Assembly (NCBI GenBank): GCA_964473355.1
Contig: CAYYOS010000040.1
Span: 1-17,960 of the forward strand
From: CAYYOS01 sp964473355
Lineage (GTDB): Bacteria > Pseudomonadota > Gammaproteobacteria > Burkholderiales > REEB80
DNA length: 17,960 nucleotides
Reading direction: 5' to 3'
In this document: positions 7,972 to 15,418 of the stretch, piece after piece
How positions within the stretch are numbered: position 1 is the stretch's first letter
How the letters are laid out: each line of letters begins with the position of its first letter
Made by a program: the position numbers and the translations under genes
Notes under the pieces: model-generated
Told to the model about the DNA's origin: nothing
The model's input: the letters and a program-made list of their open reading frames with translations, nothing else
The model's database searches: none

Positions 7972-8459
7972 CAAAGGAAACCTCAATCATCATTACTCTA
8001 GAGACCCAGGATTTAGCCTTATACGAAGACAATCGCCTCGTCGCACAGTATGCTATTTCCAGTGCGTCCCGCGGGCCCGGTGAAGCTAGCGGGAGTTTTG
8101 GCACGCCGCGCGGCCGGCACATTATTCGCGCGAAAATAGGCGAGGGTTGCCCCATGTACAGCGTTTTTGTGGGGCGCCGCCCGACCGGAGAAATTTACAG
8201 CGCGGACTTGGGGAAAGCTTTTCCGGAGAGAGACTGGATATTAACCCGGATTCTATGGTTGTCTGGCACGGAGCCCGGCAAAAATCGCTTAGGTCAAGTG
8301 GACACGATGCGTCGCTATATTTATATCCACGGCGCACCGGATGAACTTTCTATAGGTATAGCGCAGTCCCATGGATGTATACGCATGCGAAATAAGGATG
8401 TGACAGAACTTTTTGCGCGCGTTGAGGTTGGCACCCCTGTGCAGATAAATGAGTACTGA
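7968..8459 (+). CDS. L,D-transpeptidase (YkuD domain) without visible signal peptide
   Basis: YkuD-fold enzyme of the family that makes or modifies 3-3 peptidoglycan cross-links or attaches proteins to the wall. The catalytic motif is complete: His121 in HGAPD, then SHGCIR with Ser134, His135, Gly136 and nucleophile Cys137. The fold covers almost the whole 163 residues. The N-terminus (MTKETSIIITLETQDLALYE) starts straight in the domain and shows no signal peptide or membrane anchor, which is odd for a periplasmic substrate. The start ATG overlaps the tadA stop (ATGA) and no upstream in-frame alternative would add a signal. It overlaps the VanZ-like gene by 11 bases. Export by an unusual route, or a cytoplasmic role, are both open. 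Confidence 0.9.
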   Translation: MTKETSIIITLETQDLALYEDNRLVAQYAISSASRGPGEASGSFGTPRGRHIIRAKIGEGCPMYSVFVGRRPTGEIYSADLGKAFPERDWILTRILWLSGTEPGKNRLGQVDTMRRYIYIHGAPDELSIGIAQSHGCIRMRNKDVTELFARVEVGTPVQINEY

Positions 8460-8841
8460 GCAGCCTAGACTTTTGTGGTATGTGCTGGGCTGGCTGATGG
8501 TGGGTTTCGTTATCGTAGGCTCGCTGATTCCTTCGCCCGCTCAGTTGAATATGGCTCATTACGACAAAGCTAACCATCTAATAATTTATGCAGTATTGAT
8601 GGGGTGGTTTGCCCAACTTATCGGCGTGCGCAAGCTACAATTCGCTTATATGTTAGGGTTTATTACCATGGGTGTGGGCTTAGAATTCCTGCAAGCGCGA
8701 ACAAGCTACCGGTCATTTGAGTTGGCCGATATGGTGGCAAACGGCGTGGGGGTTTTCATCGGTTGGGTCATTAGCGTTACGCTGATGCCCGGTTGGTTAA
8801 CAAAATTAGAAAAGCTGATGAACGAAAAAAATGCAAGCTGA
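8449..8841 (+). CDS. VanZ-like family membrane protein
   Basis: A 130-residue inner-membrane protein with four predicted helices (about 9-28, 43-58, 64-82 and 94-112). It carries the conserved VanZ-like polar positions DKANH (39-43), GLEFLQ (77-82) and ELADMVANGVG (91-101). VanZ itself gives low-level teicoplanin resistance; the function of the short proteobacterial relatives is not established. Its place between an L,D-transpeptidase and an AI-2E permease, with 11-base overlaps on both sides, suggests an envelope role. No resistance function should be inferred. Confidence 0.88.
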   Translation: MSTEQPRLLWYVLGWLMVGFVIVGSLIPSPAQLNMAHYDKANHLIIYAVLMGWFAQLIGVRKLQFAYMLGFITMGVGLEFLQARTSYRSFELADMVANGVGVFIGWVISVTLMPGWLTKLEKLMNEKNAS

Positions 8842-10681
8842 CAACACCAAGCCGCGAATGCGGGAGGCCGATAAACCTGCCAATCGCTCCGGCGTGTATG
8901 AATTGCGCGCCCTCATCATTCTTAGCACGTTAGTACTGGTAGTCGGTAGTCTTTATTTTGCACAAGCGGTGTTGATTCCCATTGTTTTAGCCATACTCCT
9001 CGCCTTTCTGCTTAACCCGCTGGTGAGTTTTTTACAAAATAAAGGCGTCGGTCAGACGCTTGCCGTGATCCTCGTCGTCGCTTTGACCTTTTCTCTATTG
9101 GTCGGGATAGGCTGGATACTGTCTAGCCAGACTAAGCTTCTACTTAAGGAATTACCTCAATATCGTGGCAATCTGATAGAAAAAGTCAGAGATCTTAGAG
9201 GCGCGGGGGAAGGTGGCATAGCGGATCTACAAGAAACCGTCGAGGGCGTCATGGGTGAATTTGAAAAACCCGACACCCCACAGCCCCGAGTACAAAAGAA
9301 GCCCATACTGGTTAAAGTGCAAAGAGAAGAAATCTCGTTTATTCGACGTTTGCCGGCAGCTGTCACCCCGCTTTTGGAGCCCCTCGCGAATACCGCCCTG
9401 GTGATCGTATTGGTCATCTTTATGTTGCTGGGTAGACAAGATTTGCGTAACCGCTTAATTCAACTGGTAGGTTCAAGTCGTTTGGCCATTACCACCAAAG
9501 CCATGGAAGACGCGGGCGAGCGGATTAGCCACTATCTATTGATGCAGACTGTGTTAAACGGTTTGTATGGATTAGTAATCGCCGTGGCACTTTTCTTTAT
9601 CGGCCTACCTTACGCGCTGGTTTGGGGTTTTCTCGCAGCGTTATTACGCTTTGTACCTTATGTCGGCCCGTGGATCGCCGCCATTTTGCCTATTGCTTTA
9701 AGTCTGGCCGTGTTTGAGGGATGGGAAGCCCCGGCGCTAATATTTGCCATATTTTTAGTTATGGAGCTCTTCACTAATATGGTATTAGAGCCCCGCTACT
9801 ATGGTCAAAGCGCGGGGGTGTCGGAGGTCTCGCTGCTCATTGCGATTGCTTTTTGGACTTGGCTGTGGGGGCCGGCGGGTTTAGTGCTGGCTACGCCACT
9901 CACCGTGACGCTGGTAGCAATCGGAAAATACTTTCCGCAGTTCAAGCCGTTTGTGATCCTAATGGATAAAGAGTCTAAAGTGGATACCAGCATGAGCTTT
10001 TACCAACGCCTGTTGGCTTCGGATCAAGACCAGGCGTCCCGCATTGTTGATGAGTTCTTGGTTTCCCAGCCAATAAATACTGTCTACGATGAGATATTTA
10101 TCCCAGCCTTAAATTACGGAAAACGGGATAGACGCGGCGGCTTGGATAAAGATGATCAAGATGAGATGATCCAAACTAGCAAGGAAATTATTGAAGATTT
10201 GCAAATGCGTAAGGCTAATGAAACCATTTCTATCGCTACCAAAAAAACTGAGGGTGCGGCAAAGCTAAATATTGCCAACACCCCCTCAGCTCCTTTAATC
10301 AAGGTCTTGGGTTTTCCCATGGAGGGCGAAGGCGATGAACTTGCGCTAAAAATGTTGGATGAACTTCTAGACCCGGAAAGATTTGAATTCACCGTGACTT
10401 CCAACACCCTATTAATCTCCGAGGTAACGGCGCTAATAAGAGAAAACGCTCACCAAATTCTGTGTGTAGGGAGTTTACCGCCCGGCGGTGTAGCGCAAGC
10501 CAAACGCTTTTGCAAGAGGCTGCGCGCCGAATTTCCGGACCTAAAAATTGTAGTTGGCAGATGGGGTCCATTGGGCCAAGAGGAAGATGCAGCGGCTTTG
10601 ATGGAAGCGGGTGCCAATTATGTATCTGATACATTGAAGGGTACCAGCCAACAAATTTATGATATCTCACAACCGCGATGA
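8831..10681 (+). CDS. AI-2E-family permease with long soluble C-terminal alpha/beta domain
   Basis: Residues about 25-375 form an AI-2E/PerM-type membrane domain: an N-terminal hydrophobic pair (25-65), a helix at 75-97, a soluble excursion (100-185), then helices with the family stretches LLRFVPYVGPWIAA (271-284), EPRYYG (320-325) and GPAGLVLATPL (347-357). The family usually ends near residue 350-370, but this protein is 616 residues. The extra part has a helical segment (about 385-465), a low-complexity linker and an alpha/beta domain (about 489-600). That domain's VLGFPMEGEGDELALKMLDE opening and ILCVGSLPPGG strand-turn look Rossmann-like, reminiscent of B12-binding domains but without the cobalamin DxHxxG motif. 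The substrate is unknown; the AI-2 link is only the family name. It starts within vanZ and overlaps the next gene by four bases. Confidence 0.85.
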   Translation: MQADNTKPRMREADKPANRSGVYELRALIILSTLVLVVGSLYFAQAVLIPIVLAILLAFLLNPLVSFLQNKGVGQTLAVILVVALTFSLLVGIGWILSSQTKLLLKELPQYRGNLIEKVRDLRGAGEGGIADLQETVEGVMGEFEKPDTPQPRVQKKPILVKVQREEISFIRRLPAAVTPLLEPLANTALVIVLVIFMLLGRQDLRNRLIQLVGSSRLAITTKAMEDAGERISHYLLMQTVLNGLYGLVIAVALFFIGLPYALVWGFLAALLRFVPYVGPWIAAILPIALSLAVFEGWEAPALIFAIFLVMELFTNMVLEPRYYGQSAGVSEVSLLIAIAFWTWLWGPAGLVLATPLTVTLVAIGKYFPQFKPFVILMDKESKVDTSMSFYQRLLASDQDQASRIVDEFLVSQPINTVYDEIFIPALNYGKRDRRGGLDKDDQDEMIQTSKEIIEDLQMRKANETISIATKKTEGAAKLNIANTPSAPLIKVLGFPMEGEGDELALKMLDELLDPERFEFTVTSNTLLISEVTALIRENAHQILCVGSLPPGGVAQAKRFCKRLRAEFPDLKIVVGRWGPLGQEEDAAALMEAGANYVSDTLKGTSQQIYDISQPR

Positions 10682-11205
10682 ATACCCCTGAAGCAAAAAA
10701 AATTACCGAACGTGTGACTCAACAAAACATTGAGCTCATTAAAAAAATAGAAGAGGAATTTAACAGCCATCGCACTCTAGGAGACTTCATCGGGGACAGC
10801 ATCGGCGGCGTTGCGAGCAATATCGCTTTCGTAGTGGTTAACTTAATCTTCATTGTGACCTGGATAGCAATAAACTCTGGTTACTTTTTAAGCAGAGAAG
10901 CATTCGACCCCTATCCTTTCGGCTTGTTGTCCCTCATTATTACAACTGAATCGGTTTTACTCTTCATGTTGGTGTTAATCAAACAAAATCGCATGACGCG
11001 GCGCGCCGAGCAACGCGCGCACTTTGCCTTGCAGCTCACCATGTTGGTTGAGCAAGAACTAACCAAGGTCCTACAAATGCTTGAGAAGGTTAGCGGAAGT
11101 ATGGGCGTGAGCACCTCTACGGATAGCAAGACCAAGGCGTTAAGTGAAGAAACGCATCTAGAGACTTTGGCCGAGAAGCTGGACGAAGCGTTTCCGGAGG
11201 ACTGA
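10678..11205 (+). CDS. DUF1003 membrane protein
   Basis: A 175-residue protein with a cytoplasmic N-terminal helix, two membrane segments (about residues 45-67 and 80-101) and the DUF1003 signature FDPYPFGLLSLIITTESVLL followed by LIKQNRMTRRAEQRA. A coiled-coil-like region (about 115-145) and an acidic tail end the protein. Function is unknown. The ATG overlaps the permease stop (ATGA), with no Shine-Dalgarno sequence, making it the last gene of the overlapping chain. A 68-base gap with no obvious terminator then leads to the ferredoxin-reductase gene. Confidence 0.88.
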   Translation: MNTPEAKKITERVTQQNIELIKKIEEEFNSHRTLGDFIGDSIGGVASNIAFVVVNLIFIVTWIAINSGYFLSREAFDPYPFGLLSLIITTESVLLFMLVLIKQNRMTRRAEQRAHFALQLTMLVEQELTKVLQMLEKVSGSMGVSTSTDSKTKALSEETHLETLAEKLDEAFPED

Positions 11206-11273
11206 GGTTTGTTTTTATTCCCCCGTATTCCTGGTGTTAGCCTAATGTTTAATTTAGAGCGAGACAACCCAGC

Positions 11274-12776
11274 ATGCTAGAATCTGCAGATTCGCCGAAA
11301 AGCAGGGAAATGTCACAACTGCTCGTATTATTTCGCGCGGCTCGCATCGTCGGCGTGACGCGCGGTGAGTTACAAAAAAAAATAAAAGAAGGTACGTTGC
11401 GAGCGTACGATGGGATGGTATCCAGCGAAGATTTGCTAGCGGCGTACCCGGAAACAAAATTCGCAGAAGACGTAGTGATTGAGCATTTGGCTCGGATTAA
11501 AGACGAAGCTTTTGCCAAGCGCGTGCGCGAACACGTATTACCGAATCAAGAAGTGCTGGCGGCTCGTTTATATGAACAAAGCCGCGAATTGGCAGACGTT
11601 AAGAATCACCTGCAACGTTATCATGCCGTGGTAGTGTTACTGCAAGAACGTTTGCGTGACCTACAGCGTGCTCGTGAAGATGATCCGCAATCCGATTTAG
11701 CATCGCTCGCTGAGTGGCTGAACGGCCGATTGGAATCTTTATTGAATACCGAGGCACCTGACCCTTTTATTGTTATGGACGATTATTTGCGCGTAGTTTC
11801 TGCCCAAGTCACGCTTTCCCCCAGTGGCCACAACTTTTTTGTGGAGGGCACCGATACCATTTTAGAGGCAGCCTTGCGGGCGGGATTGGCGCTCAACTAT
11901 GGCTGTAGCAACGGCAATTGCGGCTTGTGCAAAGCTCGGGTGGTATCCGGGCAAACGCAAAAGGTGCGGCATTTCGATTATGTCCTCAGCGAAGCGGAAA
12001 AGAACATGGGATATGCGCTCATGTGTTCCCACGCGCCTGTTACCGACGTGGTGATCGAGGCGCTTGAAGCTGCGGGGCCGAGTGATATCCCTCAACAGGA
12101 AATCGTCACGCGGGTCAAATCCACGCAAACCTTAAGGGAGGACTTAATTCTTCTGCACCTACAAACGCCACGCACGAAAAGATTGCGATTTCTCGCGGGC
12201 CAAAACGTGAGGCTGAGTTTAAGCCCGGAGATAAGCGCAGATTTTGGGGTGGCAAGCTGCCCGTGCGATGACCGCAACTTGCAATTTCATGTACGTAACC
12301 TAGCGGATAATAACTTTTCCCAACAAGTGTTTCGCGGTTTAAAAAGTGGTGACAATGTCACCGTGCGCGGCCCGTTTGGAAACTTTGTATTGCCCGATGA
12401 ATCACCCCGCGCACTACTCTTTATTGCCTGTGACACCGGCTTTGCTCCCATCAAAAGTCTAATTGAACACGCCATGGCGTTAGATATTGGTGAGGCCATA
12501 CACCTCGCTTGGGTTTCCACCTATGCGAGCGGGCATTATCAAGCCAATCTGTGCCGCTCTTGGGCTGATGCCCTTGATAATTTTTACTATTCCGAATTTA
12601 TGGCCCCTAGCCCAGAAGAGGTGAGCGATGCCCTCACGCAAATTACTCGCCTTGCTAAAAACATAGCGGAATTTGACATTTACATTGCTGGGCCGGAACC
12701 TTTCATCGCTGCCGCCCGCGATTGCATAGCGGCAACCAAGCATCCGCAAAGCCAGTTGTTCTGCCAGATTGCCTAG
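11274..12776 (+). CDS. Helix-turn-helix / [2Fe-2S] ferredoxin / ferredoxin-reductase-like fusion protein
   Basis: A 500-residue three-part protein. Residues about 15-60 (LFRAARIVGVTRGELQKKI ... SSEDLLAAYP) look like a MerR/excisionase-type helix-turn-helix, followed by a helical linker with coiled-coil character (about 70-160). Residues 175-262 are a plant-type ferredoxin with the cluster cysteines 211, 216, 219 (CSNGNCGLC) and 251. Residues 275-500 resemble a ferredoxin-NADP+ reductase module with the nucleotide-binding CDTGFAPIKS (387-396) and AGPEPFIAAA near the end. The usual flavin motif RxYS reads ADFG (322-325) before VASCP, so flavin binding may be altered. Relatives are often named CDP-6-deoxy-glucoseen reductase, but no sugar genes are nearby. 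An alternative start is ATG 11310; neither start has a strong ribosome binding site. Confidence 0.82.
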   Translation: MLESADSPKSREMSQLLVLFRAARIVGVTRGELQKKIKEGTLRAYDGMVSSEDLLAAYPETKFAEDVVIEHLARIKDEAFAKRVREHVLPNQEVLAARLYEQSRELADVKNHLQRYHAVVVLLQERLRDLQRAREDDPQSDLASLAEWLNGRLESLLNTEAPDPFIVMDDYLRVVSAQVTLSPSGHNFFVEGTDTILEAALRAGLALNYGCSNGNCGLCKARVVSGQTQKVRHFDYVLSEAEKNMGYALMCSHAPVTDVVIEALEAAGPSDIPQQEIVTRVKSTQTLREDLILLHLQTPRTKRLRFLAGQNVRLSLSPEISADFGVASCPCDDRNLQFHVRNLADNNFSQQVFRGLKSGDNVTVRGPFGNFVLPDESPRALLFIACDTGFAPIKSLIEHAMALDIGEAIHLAWVSTYASGHYQANLCRSWADALDNFYYSEFMAPSPEEVSDALTQITRLAKNIAEFDIYIAGPEPFIAAARDCIAATKHPQSQLFCQIA

Positions 12777-12781
12777 CCCGG

Positions 12782-13996
12782 TCACTCGGGTGAAAATTCC
12801 ACGCTTTGTTTTTCAATTAAACTTAGGTTATGCCGGGCGTTGACGTGCTGGGGTTTTAATTTCAAGGTCTGCCGATAAGCGTTAATCGCTTCCGGTATCT
12901 GCCCCAATTCCGCGTAGCTAATGCCCAAGTTATACCAAACGGATGCTTGCTCGGGCGCCAAGCCGCCTGCTTCCAAATAGGCATTAACGGCATTCCTGTG
13001 AATTTGCTGCTGCTGGAAAGCCGTTCCCAGATTAAACCAAGCGCTGGCAGACTGAGGGTCAAGCTTGGCGGCCATTTGATAAGCAGAGAGCGCTTTATGA
13101 TGCGCCCCGATTTTTTGATATGCGGTACCTAAATTGTTCCACGCCACGGCATAGTTGGGCGAAAGTCGCAACGCAGCTTCATACGCCGTGGCGGCCTTGC
13201 GGTATTGAGATAAATTAACGTAGGCGCTCGCTAAACTAAGCCAGCCCCAACGATCTTTGGCGTCCTGCTTAGTCCAACGCAAGCTATGTTTCTCGAGCCC
13301 GCGCCAATCGGATTTTTTTTCTAAAAGTATGGCCTTGTTCAGCCATTTTAAGCGTGAAGGCAAACCCTCAGTAAAAACGTATTTTTGGTCCCCCATGGCG
13401 CGATCTGGAATCTCCCGCAACCACTCCACGGGCAGCGCAAAATTCAGATTGGCTTCTTCCATATAAAAATGAGCAATTCCCACCAGCTCCCCGGCGGCAT
13501 TAAACACACCTCCCCCGGAAAGGCTAGGCACCAGATTATTAGAAATTTGCAAATAATTCGATTCCTCAAAGGGCCGTAGTGCCGTAACGACGCCGGTTTG
13601 GGCGCTCACCTCCTTGCCGGCAGCGACGCCGGCCACAGATATTTTATTTTTAACTTTCAATTGTTTGGCGGACCCCAGTCTGACGGCGGGGGCATCCAAG
13701 TCGGCAACTTGGTATTGGCATAAATCGCGCCGGCGATCCGCGAATTGAAGCTCCGCAGACAAACTATGGCCGGCGTGGTAAACGATGATGTCAGCCGGTT
13801 GATATTTGAGTGAACATGTTGAAATCACGGTTTGCGGCGCAACCACAACACCGCTGCGAATTCCTTCCACGCTTTGTAAAATTACGATGCTGCGTGCCAA
13901 ATTTTTGGCGTCCAGGGCTTGCGCCAGTCCCACCGGGCTCATTAAAAAACATAAGGCGATGATACCGGGGAACACTGTTCCAAGAATCTGAGTCAT
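12782..13996 (-). CDS. Trypsin-like (probably inactive) domain with TPR repeats, periplasmic
   Basis: A 404-residue exported protein. A signal peptide (about residues 1-27, ending LAQA) leads to a trypsin/Deg-like beta-barrel domain to about residue 195, then four TPR repeats at about 247-382 (AWNNLGTAYQKIG, AWFNLGTAFQQQ and VWYNLGISYAELG are clear units). The serine-protease landmarks are mixed. Asp91 (RDLCQ) and Ser160 (LSGGGVF) are in place. At the His position, where relatives read NCHV, this protein reads STCSL, giving Ser62. It is therefore likely a pseudoprotease or binding protein. It ends 5 bases from the ferredoxin-reductase stop on the other strand and is divergent from the unknown gene at 14168. 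No Shine-Dalgarno sequence is visible at its ATG. Confidence 0.85.
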   Translation of the reverse strand: MTQILGTVFPGIIALCFLMSPVGLAQALDAKNLARSIVILQSVEGIRSGVVVAPQTVISTCSLKYQPADIIVYHAGHSLSAELQFADRRRDLCQYQVADLDAPAVRLGSAKQLKVKNKISVAGVAAGKEVSAQTGVVTALRPFEESNYLQISNNLVPSLSGGGVFNAAGELVGIAHFYMEEANLNFALPVEWLREIPDRAMGDQKYVFTEGLPSRLKWLNKAILLEKKSDWRGLEKHSLRWTKQDAKDRWGWLSLASAYVNLSQYRKAATAYEAALRLSPNYAVAWNNLGTAYQKIGAHHKALSAYQMAAKLDPQSASAWFNLGTAFQQQQIHRNAVNAYLEAGGLAPEQASVWYNLGISYAELGQIPEAINAYRQTLKLKPQHVNARHNLSLIEKQSVEFSPE

Positions 13997-14047
13997 ATTA
14001 CTAACAGACTGTTGTAAAGAACTATAAGTTGGGTTATGCCGTGAGAA

Positions 14048-14070
14048 TTACAAGCCTTGTAAAACTTACA
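14048..14070. promoter_or_regulatory. Overlapping palindromes with three TTACA/TGTAA half-sites
   Basis: TTACAAG-C-CTTGTAA (14048-14062) is a perfect 15-bp palindrome. It shares its right arm with a second one, TGTAA-AAC-TTACA (14058-14070). Lying in the divergent region between the protease-TPR gene and the gene at 14168, it looks like an operator for a dimeric regulator. Its centre is about 90-95 bases before the predicted sigma54 start, a usual distance for an activator site. Confidence 0.55.
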
Positions 14071-14123
14071 TCACTGCATATAGCACTCCCGTGGGTAACC
14101 GTTTGATTTTAGTGCCCTGGGAA

Positions 14124-14139
14124 TGGCACAGATAATGCT
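14124..14139 (+). promoter_or_regulatory. Candidate sigma54 (RpoN) promoter
   Basis: TGGCACA-GATA-ATGCT matches the -24/-12 consensus TGGCACG-N4-TTGCW at all but two fixed positions and keeps the required GG-N10-GC spacing. The predicted start is near 14150, just before the ribosome binding site AGGAG (14153-14157). A GATAAT inside it could be a sigma70 -10, but no good -35 lies 16-18 bases upstream. Confidence 0.5.
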
Positions 14140-14167
14140 AAGCTGTTACTAGAGGAGCGCTTACTAA

Positions 14168-14836
14168 ATGAAAAATCTCGACCTAGATCAATGGAAAGAA
14201 GAATTAGCCCTGGGCATCGACAGCGATGGTATCTCACCAGAGAAAGCGGCGGGCGTCTTAGGTGTAGGCGCTTTGGAAGTCATGCGGCTAATGGAAAATA
14301 ATGAATTGGATCATGTGCACGTATTTAAAGATCGTGATCTTACTGACGAACTCTTTGTGGTAATCCCGAATTACTCACTTAAGCGCTATATCCGTGCGCA
14401 TCCCCCCAAAACGCCGGAAGTGTATGCAAAAAAAGACGACATCTTATTTCCCGAGCAGCCCCTTATGGTAAACGAATTCGCCGCTGGCAATGCGGATTTT
14501 GGCGGTTCTAATGCCGGCACCCCAAGGACGGGCGTCCAATCAACTGTTTCAACACAATCGGAGACAGCCATGGGCTTAAATAATGTTGATTTGCGTAAGG
14601 ACAACATCTTGGAGCGCGAGAAACAGTCGGTCGACCAACCTGATTACCTGTTTACTAATATCGATCCCATTACCGGTAACGACATCGACGATGTCGAGGG
14701 GCATCCCTTTATTCAAGATGGTAATGTCACTACCTATTTCGAATCAGAAGCGACGAAAAAGGCTTATATCGACATACCGCTCACTAATACACCTATTCTG
14801 GAAGATTCCACTGAGCAAGGTCTCGACGAGAAGTAG
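14168..14836 (+). CDS. Unrecognised acidic protein with helix-turn-helix-like N-terminal segment
   Basis: I do not recognise this 222-residue protein. It has no signal peptide or membrane segment. Residues about 22-75 (ISPEKAAGVLGVGALEVMRL, then a beta-like LFVVIPNYSLKRYI) resemble an excisionase/MerR-type helix-turn-helix. The AA-x-x-x-GV...L spacing parallels the N-terminus of the ferredoxin-reductase fusion upstream. The remainder (80-222) is rich in Asp, Asn, Thr and Pro with little hydrophobic periodicity and is probably disordered, ending in a very acidic tail. The start has AGGAG 10 bases upstream (14153-14157). It is divergent from the protease-TPR gene and preceded by a candidate sigma54 promoter. 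A DNA- or protein-binding regulator is possible. Confidence 0.75.
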   Translation: MKNLDLDQWKEELALGIDSDGISPEKAAGVLGVGALEVMRLMENNELDHVHVFKDRDLTDELFVVIPNYSLKRYIRAHPPKTPEVYAKKDDILFPEQPLMVNEFAAGNADFGGSNAGTPRTGVQSTVSTQSETAMGLNNVDLRKDNILEREKQSVDQPDYLFTNIDPITGNDIDDVEGHPFIQDGNVTTYFESEATKKAYIDIPLTNTPILEDSTEQGLDEK

Positions 14837-14950
14837 TTGTACTAGCCTTCCGCACACTAGTGCCGGTGGCTTCACGCGCTTAACAAATTCTGCGCCCGCT
14901 CTTCCGGAGGATGCCGTAAACTAAGGAATATTTTCCGCTGATTGCGCTCA

Positions 14951-15418
14951 ATGAAGCGACGTAATATTGCTTTTGCTATTTTTCTACTTTGTCCAGTGCT
15001 TACTTTTGCGTGTGAGCAGGTCAACGTAATCGGAACCTCGCCAAAAGCCACCTGGTGTTTAACCGTCGCTGCGACGCCCGAGGCGCATCGCCGGGGGCTG
15101 CAAAATGTTCGAAAAATAGCACCCGACGGGGGCATGCTCTTTTTGTTCGACCAAACCTCTCCGCAGTATTTTTGGATGCAAAACACCCCGCTTGCTTTGG
15201 ATATTATTTTCATCGACGCTTCTGGCATAATAAGAAATATCATAAAGAACGCGAAGCCCTTCGATGAAACGATTTTGTCTGGAGGTTGCGCCAGGTATGT
15301 AATCGAGGTGCAGGCCGGTGCCAGCAAAAACGTTGCCGTGGGAGATCGCGTTTCTTTTAACGGTTTATTGACCGCGGCGGGGGAACCACATGGACAAAAA
15401 AACAGTAATTGTATGTGA
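14951..15418 (+). CDS. Exported DUF192 protein
   Basis: A 155-residue protein with a signal peptide (MKRRNIAFAIFLLCPVLTFA, cleavage probably before Cys21). The following DUF192 domain shows the family landmarks: HRRGLQNVRKI, DGGMLFLFD, FWMQNTPLALDIIFID, and ARYVIEVQAG. DUF192 proteins are small periplasmic or extracytoplasmic proteins of unknown function. The cysteine after the signal is not in a proper lipobox, so lipidation is doubtful. ATG 14951 is preferred because it gives a clean signal peptide; a TTG at 14942 is in frame, and no strong ribosome binding site supports either. It overlaps the following small gene by 29 bases. Confidence 0.88.
   Translation: MKRRNIAFAIFLLCPVLTFACEQVNVIGTSPKATWCLTVAATPEAHRRGLQNVRKIAPDGGMLFLFDQTSPQYFWMQNTPLALDIIFIDASGIIRNIIKNAKPFDETILSGGCARYVIEVQAGASKNVAVGDRVSFNGLLTAAGEPHGQKNSNCM

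Noticed and set aside
8449..8841. Glycopeptide resistance gene
   Set aside because: Only the VanZ-like fold is present; there is no vanH/A/X-type gene nearby, and short proteobacterial VanZ-like proteins have no established resistance role.
14872..15327. 151-codon minus-strand frame over the DUF192 gene
   Set aside because: The plus-strand DUF192 protein has clear motifs and a signal peptide; this is its antisense shadow.
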